DNA from: Cystobacter ferrugineus
GTDB lineage: Bacteria; Myxococcota; Myxococcia; Myxococcales; Myxococcaceae
NCBI RefSeq assembly: GCF_001887355.1
Contig: NZ_MPIN01000002.1
Coordinates: forward strand, 968,510-1,032,509
DNA: 64,000 nucleotides
Direction of reading: 5' to 3'
Shown here: positions 1-9,252 of the stretch, in pieces
Layout of the letters: the number at the start of each line of letters is the position of its first letter
How positions within the stretch are numbered: the stretch's first letter is position 1
Notes under the pieces: model-generated
Database searches by the model: none
The model's input: the letters and a program-made list of their open reading frames with translations, nothing else
Told to the model about the DNA's origin: nothing
Translations under genes and position numbers: made by a program

Positions 1-2
1 CC

Positions 3-2000
3 GAAGGCCACTTGCGCCTGGGTGTGCTCTCCGTGCGCGACGTGACGGAGCGCCATCAGCTCCTGGAAAACGAAAAATCCGCTCGTCGCGAGGTGGAGAA
101 GAGCGAGGCCAAGTTCCGCTCGATCTTCAATCTCGTCGCCGTGGGCATCGCGAGGAGTGATCCCCGGAGCGGCCGCTTCCTCGAAGTGAATCGCCGTCTG
201 GAGGAGATCACCGGCTACTCCTCCGAGGAACTGTTGCGGCTGACCTATAGCGACATCACCCACCCCGAAGACTGGCAGCGGGACCAGGACGCCTTCCTTG
301 CCTTCTTGGGAGGGCGTACTGCCACCTTGCGCTCGCAGAAACGCTACGTGCGCAAGGATGGCCGCGTGGTCTGGGTCAATCTCGAGGCCGTGGCCGGTTC
401 CTGCGACCCGGCCGGCCGGCCGCTCGAGGCGATCGGCATCATGCAGGACATCACCGAGGAGAAGCAGGCCCTCCAGGCGGTGGAGGAAAGTGAGCGCCGC
501 TTCCGGGTGCTCGCCAACTCGATGCCGCAGATCGTCTGGATGGCACGCCCCGACGGAACGTTCGATTACTTCAACGAGCGCTGGTTCGAGTACACGGGCT
601 CTTCCACGGAGGCTCCTCTCGGCGCGGAGTCCTGCGAGGGGGTTCTGCATCCGGACGACTGCGCCAAGGTGCGGGAAGCCTGGCGGCTGTCGATTCGCAC
701 GGGCACTCCTCTCTACACGGAGTCTCGCCTGAGGCGCGGTTCCGATGGTGCGTACCACTGGTTTCTCACCCGGGCCACTCCGGTTCATGGCGATGACGGC
801 GCGGTCGTGCGCTGGTTCGGAACCTCGACCGATATCGACCAGCAGAAACGCGCCGAGGAGCTCCTCGCGCATTCCGGGGAGCTCTTCCGCCGCGTGACGG
901 AAACGATTCCCCAGGCCGTGTGGCGCACCCACCTGGACGGCTCGGCCGATTACTTCAGCCAGCGCTTCTACGAAATCGTGGGTTACAGCTCGGAGGATTT
1001 CCTCGGCTGGGGTTGGTCGGAGCTGCTCCATCCCGACGACAAGCACCGCGTGCTCCAGGAGTGGCAGCGCTGCCGCGAGGCGTTCATCCCCATTTCCTAC
1101 GAGTTCCGCCTGCTCGGCTCCGATGGCGGGTACCGCTGGTTCCTGACCCAGGGCAATCCCCACCGCAACGAGCGCGGCGAGGTGGACAAGTACTACGGGA
1201 CCTGGACGCAGATCGACGATCAGAAGCACGCCCAGGCCGAGCTGCTCGAGCTCACGGAGGAACTCCAGGCTTCCGTGCACGCCCGCGACGAGTTTCTTTC
1301 CCTCGCGAGCCACGAGCTGAAGACCCCGCTCACCACCCTCAAGCTCCAGGCCCAGTTGCTCCAGCGCGGGGTGGAACGGAACGACCTTCGCCTCATGGGC
1401 AAGGAGCGGCTGGGCCAGCTCGCGGAGCAGTCGAACCGGCAGATCGCGCGGCTCGAGCGGCTGATCGACGACATGCTCGACATTTCGCGCATCCGCACGG
1501 GTCGCCTCACCCTGCGGCCCGAGGAAGCGGATTTCGTCGGGCTCGTGCGCGAGGTGATTGAGCGGATGCAGCCCCAGTTCAGCGCCGCGCGCTTGCCGGC
1601 GCCGGAGTTCTCGGCGAGCGCCGCGATCGTCGGCCTCTTCGACTGGCTCCGCATGGAGCAGGTGATCACGAACCTGCTCACGAATGCGATCCGCTACGGT
1701 GGCGGGCAGCCCATCGCCGTCCGCGTGGCCGAAGCGGGAGCGCGGGTGCGCATCGAGGTGATGGACCGTGGTGTGGGGATCTCCCCGGAAGACCACGAGC
1801 GCATCTTCGAGCGCTTCGAGCGTGTGGAGAACCCCGCGGAGGTCAGTGGCCTGGGCCTCGGCCTCTTCATCACCCGGCAGATCGTGCGGGCGCACGGGGG
1901 CGACGTGCGAGTGGAGAGCCAGCTCGGGCACGGCTCCACCTTCATCGTGGAGCTTCCGCGCACCGCCGTGATCGCGGGCGAGGGCGTGCACGTGGTGTGA
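3..2000 (+). CDS. Multi-PAS sensor histidine kinase, 5' end outside window
   Basis: Sensor histidine kinase of a two-component system. The frame is open to the left edge and begins inside a PAS/PAC tail (GVLSVRDVTER), so the N-terminus lies outside the window. Three further PAS domains follow at about residues 35-150, 165-285 and 290-410, each ending in a PAC-type motif (DITEEK, DIDQQK, QIDDQK). Next come a HisKA domain with the phospho-acceptor in SLASHELKTPLTTLK (about residue 435) and an HATPase_c domain with N box (NLLTNAIRYGG), G1 (DRGVGI) and G2 (GLGLGLFI). No transmembrane segment is seen in the visible part and no receiver domain follows, so this portion looks soluble. The signal sensed and the partner regulator cannot be read from the sequence. 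Confidence 0.93.
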   Translation, partial: EGHLRLGVLSVRDVTERHQLLENEKSARREVEKSEAKFRSIFNLVAVGIARSDPRSGRFLEVNRRLEEITGYSSEELLRLTYSDITHPEDWQRDQDAFLAFLGGRTATLRSQKRYVRKDGRVVWVNLEAVAGSCDPAGRPLEAIGIMQDITEEKQALQAVEESERRFRVLANSMPQIVWMARPDGTFDYFNERWFEYTGSSTEAPLGAESCEGVLHPDDCAKVREAWRLSIRTGTPLYTESRLRRGSDGAYHWFLTRATPVHGDDGAVVRWFGTSTDIDQQKRAEELLAHSGELFRRVTETIPQAVWRTHLDGSADYFSQRFYEIVGYSSEDFLGWGWSELLHPDDKHRVLQEWQRCREAFIPISYEFRLLGSDGGYRWFLTQGNPHRNERGEVDKYYGTWTQIDDQKHAQAELLELTEELQASVHARDEFLSLASHELKTPLTTLKLQAQLLQRGVERNDLRLMGKERLGQLAEQSNRQIARLERLIDDMLDISRIRTGRLTLRPEEADFVGLVREVIERMQPQFSAARLPAPEFSASAAIVGLFDWLRMEQVITNLLTNAIRYGGGQPIAVRVAEAGARVRIEVMDRGVGISPEDHERIFERFERVENPAEVSGLGLGLFITRQIVRAHGGDVRVESQLGHGSTFIVELPRTAVIAGEGVHVV

Positions 2001-2038
2001 CGCCCGGGGACGTTCGCCCCTTGCTCCGGGTGCTCTCT

Positions 2039-2449
2039 CTAGACCGCCAGGAGCGGTCCAAAGAGCAAGCCTTGCGCTGTCTGGGGCTCCCCGAGACTCT
2101 GGCTCTGCCCGGTTCCTGTGTAGGGGTACACCAGGAACAGCGAGGAGGTGCGTGTCTCGACCTGGATGCCCATGCCGGATTCGCTTCCGGATTCGAGCGT
2201 GGTGACGAGTGCGATCGCCCCGATATCGCCCGAGTCGATGCATTGCTGGAGGTGCGCGAGGGTGGCTTCGATCAGCTCTTCCCAGGCCGCGCCTGGCAGT
2301 TGGTCCCGGGGAAAATAGGTTCGTGGGTTGTCGCCCGCCGGGTCGAGGGTCAGCCCGAAGGGGAGCACGGAGCCGTGCTTGCGAAGCAGGAACAGGCCCG
2401 CTTCCCTGGCCACGTGCAGCGTCTTCTCCAGCAACTCTTTGTCGTTCAT
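2039..2449 (-). CDS. Hypothetical protein, 136 aa
   Basis: Unrecognised 136-residue protein without a signal peptide or membrane segment. The N-terminal half is acidic and helical; the middle has a run giving GAIALVTTLESGSESGMG. Its ATG overlaps the stop codon of the upstream remnant (2446-2690) as ATGA, the usual sign of translational coupling, so it was probably the second gene of a two-gene unit. In myxobacteria such small coupled pairs are often toxin/immunity-like, but nothing in this protein shows that. It is convergent with the sensor kinase. Confidence 0.6.
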   Translation of the reverse strand: MNDKELLEKTLHVAREAGLFLLRKHGSVLPFGLTLDPAGDNPRTYFPRDQLPGAAWEELIEATLAHLQQCIDSGDIGAIALVTTLESGSESGMGIQVETRTSSLFLVYPYTGTGQSQSLGEPQTAQGLLFGPLLAV

Positions 2450-2690
2450 CGTCCGGCAAGGATGCCTTCAATCCGCGTCGGAGTGCCATCCAGAAACACA
2501 TCCTTCGAGAATCCCCGTGCCACGGTCCATCCTCCGGTCGTGGCACGGCCCTGGCCGATGCAGCCCACGAGGGACTTCCAGGAGCGCACCGCGCCGCCCA
2601 GGCGGGGTGAAATAGCTGCTCGAACGAGGTGGGCGCGATGCGGCTGTCGAGACAGGCGGGCACCTGGACCTGAAACCCGGACGCTCCCTT
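2446..2690 (-). pseudogene. Frameshifted remnant upstream of the 136-aa protein
   Basis: Two minus-strand frames each carry protein-like sequence that join at about 2600-2610: one gives FQVQVPACLDSRIAPTSFEQ, the next continues with LGGAVRSWKSLVGC and ends RIEGILAGR. Neither has a convincing upstream start. The last codon overlaps the ATG of the downstream gene (ATGA). The simplest reading is the 3' part of a gene that has lost its start and taken a frameshift. The family is not recognised, and a chance open frame in GC-rich DNA cannot be excluded. Confidence 0.35.
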
Positions 2691-2979
2691 CTTCGTTCCG
2701 GGGCCTCTGCGCCGGGAACTCTTCGGCGGATACAGCCACCGGCTGGAGGTGTTCGCGTGCATGAACACCAAGAGGCCAGGCCCGGCGAGTGCACTGGTGG
2801 GGTGCACTTCCCCTGGGCTCCTGTCAGCGGCCTTCCTCTGTCCTCCGTGTGGTGGAGTATTCCTCTGGGAGAGGCGGGTGGCTGGCCATCCTTCTCAGGC
2901 ACGCCGAGGAGCAACCGAGCCTCGACCTTCGAGGCCGTCCGCGAGCACGGGCGTCGCCCTGATCCATAACTTGTCTGTC

Positions 2980-4707
2980 ATGAGAACTTCTCCGCGCCAT
3001 CTGTTCTGGGTTGTGCTGCTGTTCTCCACCGCGGCTGTCGCGCAGTCTCGGCCTTCTGTCTGGGGAGAGATCGCGACGACGAAGATACGACCTGACGCCG
3101 AGCCAGGCCCCCATGCCGCGCTGCGGTTGGTCGCGGCACGCAACGAGTTCGTCTCCTTCCAGGTCGGGCTCCACGGAGGAGAAGCGGGGCTGACGGGGGT
3201 CCGCGCGCGCCTGACGGCACTGGAGGGGCCGAGCCGCATCGCGGGCGGCAATATCACGCTCTATCAGGAAACATTCCTCGACATCACCCAGCCCTCCACT
3301 CCGGACTCGGAGCCAGGTCGCTGGCCAGATGGGCTGATACCCGACGTGGACGAGAGCGTTGGAGAGAAGCGTCAGGCTTTTCCATTCAACGTCCCCGCGA
3401 GTGAGGCCCGCGCGATCTGGGTGGATGTCCTCGTCCCGATGGACGCACCTCCGGGCCGCTACAAGGGCACCGTCCAGGTGACGGCGAACGATGGGTATCG
3501 GTCGAAAGTGGAGGTCCACCTCACCGTCGTCGATGCACTCATGCCGAGCACGGCCTCGCTGAGGACGGCCTTCCTCCTCTGGCCGCCGCATGTCTGCCGC
3601 GCCTATACCGGCGCTCCGGAATGCAGCGAGCAGACACAAGTGCCGCTGCTTCAGATGTTCCACCGGATGGCGCTCGAGCACCGCATCTCCCTTGCCAGCG
3701 CCTTCCCCCGTCTGCCGGGTCAGGCCACATGGAGCCTGCCGGATTGGGAGACCTTCGTGGCGAATTGGGGTGCATTCCTCGACGGCACCATTCCCTTGCG
3801 GCTGCCAGGGGCCCGGATGACGAGTTGGCAGTATCTGGGCCCGGCCACGATCGAGAGCCTCGCGGAGTTCCAGGAGGAGGCCAGGAGGCGCGGCTGGCTG
3901 TCCCGCGCCTTCGACTACGTCGGTGACGAGCCGCCCTACGGCATTTCCTTCGAGGAGGTGGAGCAGCGCGCCACCTTGTCGCGGCAGGGCGCGCCCGAAG
4001 TGAGCACGCTCCTCACCTCCACGATAACGGATATGGAAGCGCACAACCTGGTCGGGCTCATCGACTCCAGCGTCGTGCTGGTCAACTACATGGACGGTAC
4101 CCAGCCGCCCTACGTGGGTCATCAGATGGAGCGCTACGCGGACTTCTTGTCGCTGCCCAACCGGGAACTCTGGCTGTACCAGAGCTGCATGTCCCATGGG
4201 TGCGTCGCCAACGAGTACGCCCCCGAGAATCAGCCGGGGCAGGGCTGGCCCTCCTACATGATTGATCGGCCGGCCACGAAAGCGCGCGCCCTGGAGTGGG
4301 TGTCCTTCCTGGCGGGCGCCACGGGTGAACTCTACTACCAGACGGTGGGGTTGCTCTCCACGGCCTGGACGAACCAGTTCCGATTCAACGGCAACGGGGA
4401 CGGGACGCTCTTCTATCCCGGGACACCTTCGAGCATTGGAGGGACCACGGCGGTTCCGTTGCCCTCCATCCGGCTCAAGCTCATCCGGCTCGGTATTCAG
4501 GATTACGAGTGGCTCAAGGCCGTGAGCGACGCGGGGGATCCGGAGTTTGCTCGGAGGGTGGCACGGGGGCTCCTCCCCACTGCCTGGCGCGTGCCCGATG
4601 ACGGGGCCGCCTTCGATGAGGCTCGTCTGTGTCTCATCCGACGGTACCTGCAGCTCACGGGAGCCAGACACATCAATGCGGACCTTTCCGCTCGATGTCC
4701 GCGGTGA
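2980..4707 (+). CDS. Secreted DUF4091-type protein
   Basis: Exported 575-residue protein. The ATG at 2980 gives a signal peptide (MRTSPRHLFWVVLLFSTAAVAQS) with probable cleavage after AVA; the frame is open further upstream but without signal-like sequence. An N-terminal beta-sandwich-like part (about residues 25-170, ending in PPGRYKGTVQVTAND) is followed by a barrel-like region with FDYVGDEPPYG, ELWLYQSC and a C-terminal IRLKLIRLGIQDYEWLKAV motif. That last motif is characteristic of DUF4091 proteins, which are treated as glycoside-hydrolase-like. The substrate is unknown. It stands alone, convergent with the MFS gene 46 bp downstream. Confidence 0.85.
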   Translation: MRTSPRHLFWVVLLFSTAAVAQSRPSVWGEIATTKIRPDAEPGPHAALRLVAARNEFVSFQVGLHGGEAGLTGVRARLTALEGPSRIAGGNITLYQETFLDITQPSTPDSEPGRWPDGLIPDVDESVGEKRQAFPFNVPASEARAIWVDVLVPMDAPPGRYKGTVQVTANDGYRSKVEVHLTVVDALMPSTASLRTAFLLWPPHVCRAYTGAPECSEQTQVPLLQMFHRMALEHRISLASAFPRLPGQATWSLPDWETFVANWGAFLDGTIPLRLPGARMTSWQYLGPATIESLAEFQEEARRRGWLSRAFDYVGDEPPYGISFEEVEQRATLSRQGAPEVSTLLTSTITDMEAHNLVGLIDSSVVLVNYMDGTQPPYVGHQMERYADFLSLPNRELWLYQSCMSHGCVANEYAPENQPGQGWPSYMIDRPATKARALEWVSFLAGATGELYYQTVGLLSTAWTNQFRFNGNGDGTLFYPGTPSSIGGTTAVPLPSIRLKLIRLGIQDYEWLKAVSDAGDPEFARRVARGLLPTAWRVPDDGAAFDEARLCLIRRYLQLTGARHINADLSARCPR

Positions 4708-4753
4708 GCGCGGTCGCGTGTGCCCTGGCGAGGGGAACTGGAGCGGGGTTGGT

Positions 4754-5992
4754 TCATCGAAGGGGCGCCGGCGTGGCGGTCATCGCGCGCGCCGCGAGCC
4801 GCAAGCGCTCCCACGCGAAAGCGAGCAGCAGGAACATCGCACCCACCGCGCAGACGCCGCGCCACGCGAAATGCTCCCATGCGGCCGTGCTGAGCCAGGA
4901 GCCGCACGCTCCGCCAGCGTAATAAAAGACTTTGTAGATGGTATTGAGCCGTGTCTGTGCTTCCGGGTGGATGTGGTAGAGCGCGGTCTGGTTCGAGACC
5001 GTCGCCGCCTGCGCGCCGAGATCCAGCAGGAGCACGCCGGTGATGAGCCCCGCCCACGTGGCGCCCAGGCCCGCGAACACCATCCAGGCGAGCAGCATCA
5101 GCAGGATGCTTCCCCGCACGAGCCTCCGGGCACCGATGCGCTCCACGTTGCGGCCGGTCAGGTTGGCGGCGAGCGCCCCGGCCGCGCCGATCAGACCGAA
5201 CATGCCCGCCGTCTCCGGGCCCATCCGGAAGGCATCGCTCTCCAGATAGAAGGCGAGCGAGGCCCAGAACGCCGAGAGCGCGGCGTACATCAGCGCGCCA
5301 GTCAGGGCGATCGCGCGCAGCTCGGGCAGGTCGCGAAAGAGGCTCCACACCGAGTGGAGCAGCCGCGGATACGACAGGCGCGTGGGCGGCTCGTGGCGTG
5401 GCAGCCCGAGCCGCAGCAGCACCGCGAGTGCGAACATGGTTGCGGAGGCCACGAAGAACACTCCACGCCAACCCAGGTGCGCGCCCACGAAGCCCGAGAG
5501 GGTGCGTGAAACGAGCACGCCGATCAGCGCCGCGCTCAACACCGTGCCGAGGTTGCGGCCGCGTTCCGCGGGCGTGCTCAACACCGCCACGAAGGGGATC
5601 AGGATCTGCACCAGCACCGCGGTGAGGCCGATCCCGAGGCACGCCGTGAGAAAGAGCGGGAACGTGGGCGCGATGCCAGCGGCCAGGAGCGCGAGCCCGG
5701 CGGAAACGAGCAGCACCACCAGCAGTCCGCGCTTCTCGAGCACGTCGCCGAGCGGGGCGAGGAAGAGCAGGCCGGCCACGTAGCCGAGCTGACTGAGCAT
5801 CGGGATGGTGCCGGTGCTCGACGCCGATTGCCGGAAGGACTGGGCGATCTCCCCGAGCAGCGGCTGGGAGTAGTAGATGTTACCCACCGCGAAGACGGTC
5901 GCCACGGTGAGCGTCCAGAGCAGCCGGCGGCTCATGTGGGCCGGAACGGCTCGCGTGCCGGCGGCCATGGCGTCGGTGGCGGTTGTTCCCAT
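4754..5992 (-). CDS. MFS transporter, drug/sugar efflux type
   Basis: Twelve-helix major facilitator protein of 412 residues in the inner membrane. The motif AVGNIYYSQPLLGEIA in helix 1 is typical of the arabinose-efflux-permease-like MFS group (YtbD/YnfM relatives). Loop 2-3 has LAPLGDVLEKRG in place of the canonical GxLaDrxGrr. ATG at 5992 (MGTTATDAMAAG) is preferred; upstream codons would run through the operator region. It is divergent from the LysR gene at 6070, with a perfect 17-bp palindrome between them, so control by that LysR is likely. The exported compound is not deducible. Confidence 0.88.
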   Translation of the reverse strand: MGTTATDAMAAGTRAVPAHMSRRLLWTLTVATVFAVGNIYYSQPLLGEIAQSFRQSASSTGTIPMLSQLGYVAGLLFLAPLGDVLEKRGLLVVLLVSAGLALLAAGIAPTFPLFLTACLGIGLTAVLVQILIPFVAVLSTPAERGRNLGTVLSAALIGVLVSRTLSGFVGAHLGWRGVFFVASATMFALAVLLRLGLPRHEPPTRLSYPRLLHSVWSLFRDLPELRAIALTGALMYAALSAFWASLAFYLESDAFRMGPETAGMFGLIGAAGALAANLTGRNVERIGARRLVRGSILLMLLAWMVFAGLGATWAGLITGVLLLDLGAQAATVSNQTALYHIHPEAQTRLNTIYKVFYYAGGACGSWLSTAAWEHFAWRGVCAVGAMFLLLAFAWERLRLAARAMTATPAPLR

Positions 5993-6017
5993 GGCGAAGA
6001 GATAGCGATTCGCCGCG

Positions 6018-6034
6018 CATATATCCAATATATG
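6018..6034. promoter_or_regulatory. Palindromic LysR-type operator candidate
   Basis: CATATATCCAATATATG is a perfect inverted repeat with 7-bp arms and a 3-bp spacer. It fits the LysR box pattern T-N11-A inside ATA-N9-TAT. It is an AT-rich island in GC-rich DNA, lying 25 bp from the MFS start and 35 bp from the LysR start, as expected for a regulator that represses itself and activates or represses the divergent gene. Confidence 0.7.
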
Positions 6035-6069
6035 GTTTGTCTGCGATCCATACGCGGGAGGTATCATTC

Positions 6070-6981
6070 GTGGAGCTACGACACCTGCGGTACTTCGTGG
6101 CCGTGGCCGAGGAACTGAGCTTCACGCGGGCGGCCCGCCGCCTGCACATCGCACAGCCGCCGCTCAGCCAGCAGATCCGTGCCCTGGAGGAGGAGCTGGG
6201 ATGCGAACTCTTCGAACGCTCCGGCCGGGCCGTGCTGCTCACCCGTGCCGGCAAGGAACTGCTGCCCGAGGCGCGGCAACTCCTCGAGAGCGCCGAGCGG
6301 CTGCGTGCGCGAGCGGCGCTGCGGGCGCGGGGAGAGCAGGGGTCGCTTTCGATCGCGCTCGTGACCTCGTTCGCGACGCCGAGGTTCGCGGCCATGTTGC
6401 GCCAGTTCCAGCGACGCTGCCCCGGTGTCCAGTTGTCCCTGGGCGATCACTCCTCCTCCTGGCAGCTCGAGGCCCTGACCCGCGGCGAGCTCGACGCCGG
6501 CTTCCTGCGTCCACCCGCGCGGATGCCCGCCCAGCTCGAGGCCCTCGTCGTCCGCCGCGAGCCGATGCGCCTGGCGGTTCCCTCGGCCCACCCGCTGGCG
6601 AAGCAGGGGACGGCGAGCTGGCGCGACCTGGCGGGCGAGCCGTTGATCCTCGTGGAGCCCGGCGTCACCCTGGCGGATTACTACAGCGCGTTCTTCGAGC
6701 ACTGCCGACAGGCCGGTGTCGAACTCACGGTGCGTCAGTACACGGGCAATGTCGCCACGCAGGTGTGGCTGGTCTCCGCGGGACTCGGTATCGCCCCACT
6801 GCCCAACGTGCCCGACCTCGAGCACCACCCCGGCGTCACGCTCATCGACCTGCCGCGCGATGCACCCGTGGGAGAGATTGTCCTCGCCTGGCGCCGCTCG
6901 GACACCTCTCCCACCTTGCAGCGCTTCATCGCCGTCGCGAAGGCGTCATTCGGGCCGCCACGGGGCGACCCGGGGACCTGA
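6070..6981 (+). CDS. LysR-family transcriptional regulator
   Basis: LysR-type regulator of 303 residues. The winged-helix N-terminus starts VELRHLRYFVAVAEELSFTR with helix-turn-helix residues in TRAARRLHIAQPPLSQQI; the C-terminal substrate-binding domain spans about residues 90-295. The GTG at 6070 is chosen because it places the conserved ELRHLRYF at the very N-terminus; a longer in-frame form from 5983 would begin inside the MFS gene. Divergent to the MFS gene across the 6018-6034 palindrome. The group resembles BenM/CatM-like regulators of efflux or catabolism, but the effector is unknown. Confidence 0.9.
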   Translation: MELRHLRYFVAVAEELSFTRAARRLHIAQPPLSQQIRALEEELGCELFERSGRAVLLTRAGKELLPEARQLLESAERLRARAALRARGEQGSLSIALVTSFATPRFAAMLRQFQRRCPGVQLSLGDHSSSWQLEALTRGELDAGFLRPPARMPAQLEALVVRREPMRLAVPSAHPLAKQGTASWRDLAGEPLILVEPGVTLADYYSAFFEHCRQAGVELTVRQYTGNVATQVWLVSAGLGIAPLPNVPDLEHHPGVTLIDLPRDAPVGEIVLAWRRSDTSPTLQRFIAVAKASFGPPRGDPGT

Positions 6982-7001
6982 CGGTCGCCGCTCGCCTCGG
7001 C

Positions 7002-8894
7002 TCAGTGCGTATAGGTGTAGTGGGGCGAGTCGTACTGGGGGCCGGACTTCTCGTAGGTGAACCAGTACTCGAGCCGGCTCCCCGCGCTCAGGCCCGCCAC
7101 GTCCTGCGTCCAGGTTCCGTTGGCGAGCGCCATCCGGAGGTTCTGCTGGCCGCCGCCATTGAGCGTGTAGTGCACGTCCACGTAGAGGGCGGAGGTGGTG
7201 GGCTTGAAGGAGATTCTCGCCTGGGTGCTGGAGGTCCGGGTGACGTTGGCGGTGTAGTCGGCCGTCGTGTGGCCGCCGTCGTTGCCCGCGGCGCTGGTGG
7301 TGGCGCTGACGGTGTTGCTCGCCGAGGAGGTGTTGCCGGCGGCGTCGCGCGCCTTGATGGAGAAGGAGTACGTGGTGCTGGCCGACAGGCCGCTCGCGGT
7401 GAAGGTGGTGGCCGAGCTGGAGCCGACCAGCGTCGAGCCCCGATAGATGTCGTAGCCCGCGACGCCGACGTTGTCCGTGGACGCCGTCCAGGACAGCGTC
7501 ACGCTGCTGCTCGTCGTGGACGAGACCTTCAGGGAGGACGGCGCGGAGGGGGCCTGGGTGTCGGCCGGGTTCCCGCCGCCATTCACCACGGAGCCGGTGA
7601 AGGGATTGAAGCGGTGGATGGCGAGGATGAGCCAGCCGGTGCTCGACACGCAGTTCTCCTGCGCCATGCGCCAGTAGTTGTTGCTGGTGCCCTTGAGGGA
7701 GTAGGGGACGCCGCCGAACAGCGAGCCGCTCGTGCCCTGCTTCTTGATGATTTCGTCGATGATGGAGTCGGCCTTGGCCGTGTTGCCATTCATGTAGTGG
7801 GCGACCGACATGAAGGCCGAGCCCTCGAACCAGATGTCCGCGCACCGGTCGCCGTTGTAGTTGCCGTTCTGATCATTGGCCCGGGCGCAGTCGTACTGCC
7901 AGTCGAAGTCGTAGGCGGTGATGGTGGTGTTCTCGTACGGCAGGGTGTGCACGTACCGGGGATCCGCGACGGTGCCAACGCCCCGGGCGTTGTCGACGGA
8001 GGCGAGCGAGGCCTTGTAGTCCCGGGTGCCCGACAAGCCGAGCGCGAGGACGCCCCAGGGATTGACGTCCATGGGAACGTTCGGGTCCAGCAGGCCGGTG
8101 TTGTTCTTCCACCCGCCATAGAAGCGCTTCGTGGTGTTGTTCCACATCACGTTGTCGAGGAACTGCTTCACGCCCTGGGCGGCGTCGTTGTACGCCGAGG
8201 TGCGGTCGGAGAACTTGCCCGCGTAGTAGCGGAAGAGGTTGTAGACGTCCTCGTTGTGCTCGGTGGAGCTCCAGACCTCGTCCGTCCAGACACCCTGGAT
8301 GTCCCAGGTGGTGCGTCCGCCGGAGATGGCGCCGTTGGGCTTCTTGAACGCGAGCATCCAGTCCAACGCCTTCCGGGCGGGGGTCCGGTAGGTGGTGGAG
8401 CCGTAGAGCTTCTCGTGGGTCATGAAGGCCATGGTGACCCAGGCCACCGGGCCCACGTGCTTGCGCAGCTCCTCGCCGTAGCCGTTCCACCAGTAGGAGT
8501 TGATCCACGAGCCGTCCGGATCCTGGATGGCGACGAGCTTGTCGAGCACCTTCTCGGCGCGTACGCGGTCGCCCTTGGCCATGAAGGCGATGGCGGCCAC
8601 GGCCTGATCGTAGGTGTAGACGATCTGCTTGCGCTCGGTGGCGTTCCACCAGTCATCGAAGCTGTCGACGAGACCGCTCAGGGCGCTCCCGTTCGTCAGA
8701 TCCTGCTGCGCCTTGAGCCACTGATACGCCCGGTCGGAGGCCTGCGCACGCTCCGTTGCACCCAACCCCTGGGTGGACTCGGCGGCTGACCCGGTCTCCT
8801 CCTCCATGCCGGGGCTGGGGCCCACTCCACAGCCGAGGGAGAACGCCAGCGTGCCCGCGATCAACTTCCGGACGGAGACGAGATTTCGAAACAT
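7002..8894 (-). CDS. Lipoprotein with alpha-barrel catalytic-like, FN3 and CBM56-like domains
   Basis: Surface or periplasmic lipoprotein of 630 residues: the signal ends in the lipobox FSLGC. ATG at 8894 has a good Shine-Dalgarno (AAGGTGAGG); an alternative GTG lies at 8906. Residues about 45-430 are Trp- and Gly-rich helical hairpins (DDWWNATERKQIVYTYDQA, GSWINSYWWNGYGEE) resembling six-hairpin glycosidases. A fibronectin type III domain follows at about 445-535 (TQAPSAPSSLKVSSTTSSSV). The last ~90 residues (YVDVHYTLNGGGQQNLRMAL ... YDSPHYTYTH) match my memory of CBM56, a beta-1,3-glucan-binding module. The role is probably binding and cleaving fungal or plant glucan. The catalytic residues are not assigned. 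Confidence 0.82.
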   Translation of the reverse strand: MFRNLVSVRKLIAGTLAFSLGCGVGPSPGMEEETGSAAESTQGLGATERAQASDRAYQWLKAQQDLTNGSALSGLVDSFDDWWNATERKQIVYTYDQAVAAIAFMAKGDRVRAEKVLDKLVAIQDPDGSWINSYWWNGYGEELRKHVGPVAWVTMAFMTHEKLYGSTTYRTPARKALDWMLAFKKPNGAISGGRTTWDIQGVWTDEVWSSTEHNEDVYNLFRYYAGKFSDRTSAYNDAAQGVKQFLDNVMWNNTTKRFYGGWKNNTGLLDPNVPMDVNPWGVLALGLSGTRDYKASLASVDNARGVGTVADPRYVHTLPYENTTITAYDFDWQYDCARANDQNGNYNGDRCADIWFEGSAFMSVAHYMNGNTAKADSIIDEIIKKQGTSGSLFGGVPYSLKGTSNNYWRMAQENCVSSTGWLILAIHRFNPFTGSVVNGGGNPADTQAPSAPSSLKVSSTTSSSVTLSWTASTDNVGVAGYDIYRGSTLVGSSSATTFTASGLSASTTYSFSIKARDAAGNTSSASNTVSATTSAAGNDGGHTTADYTANVTRTSSTQARISFKPTTSALYVDVHYTLNGGGQQNLRMALANGTWTQDVAGLSAGSRLEYWFTYEKSGPQYDSPHYTYTH

Positions 8895-9252
8895 GGACAC
8901 CCTCACCTTGGATGGGGCTGGCTGGGGCCAACCCGTTCATGCTCACAGAGATCCGATCCAGAAATAACGGGTTAAATAGCGATGGCGGATTTTTCCACTT
9001 TCACTCGGAGGGAAAATCCTTCTAAACACCGATCCGGACGGATGCGCGAGATCGCCTGGGGCACGGTGGCTCACTGCTCAACCATCGGCACCTTCGCCAC
9101 GCTGGGTGCCACGACTTTTGCCGTCTCTCCCATCGATGTTACCTCTCTGGTGTGGATGCTCCGGGATGGGGTCGGTTTTAGTGTCGCGAGGGGGTCAAAT
9201 TTGCTGTCGCTCTACAAGCCTGAATGCGCTACGTTCACCGGCAACTCCCTCC
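8895..9252. other. Intergenic region, divergent promoters only
   Basis: 358 bp between two divergently transcribed lipoprotein genes. It has an AT-richer stretch around 8960-9030 that may hold promoters. No convincing small gene, repeat or hairpin was seen. Confidence 0.5.

Noticed and set aside
2824-4671. 615-codon antisense frame over the DUF4091 gene
   Set aside because: The sense strand has a signal peptide and recognisable motifs; the antisense product is low-complexity and Arg/His-rich.
6201-8789. 862-codon plus-strand frame spanning the LysR and CBM56 genes
   Set aside because: It crosses the end of one real gene and runs antisense through another; composition is Gly/Val/Arg-rich without domains.
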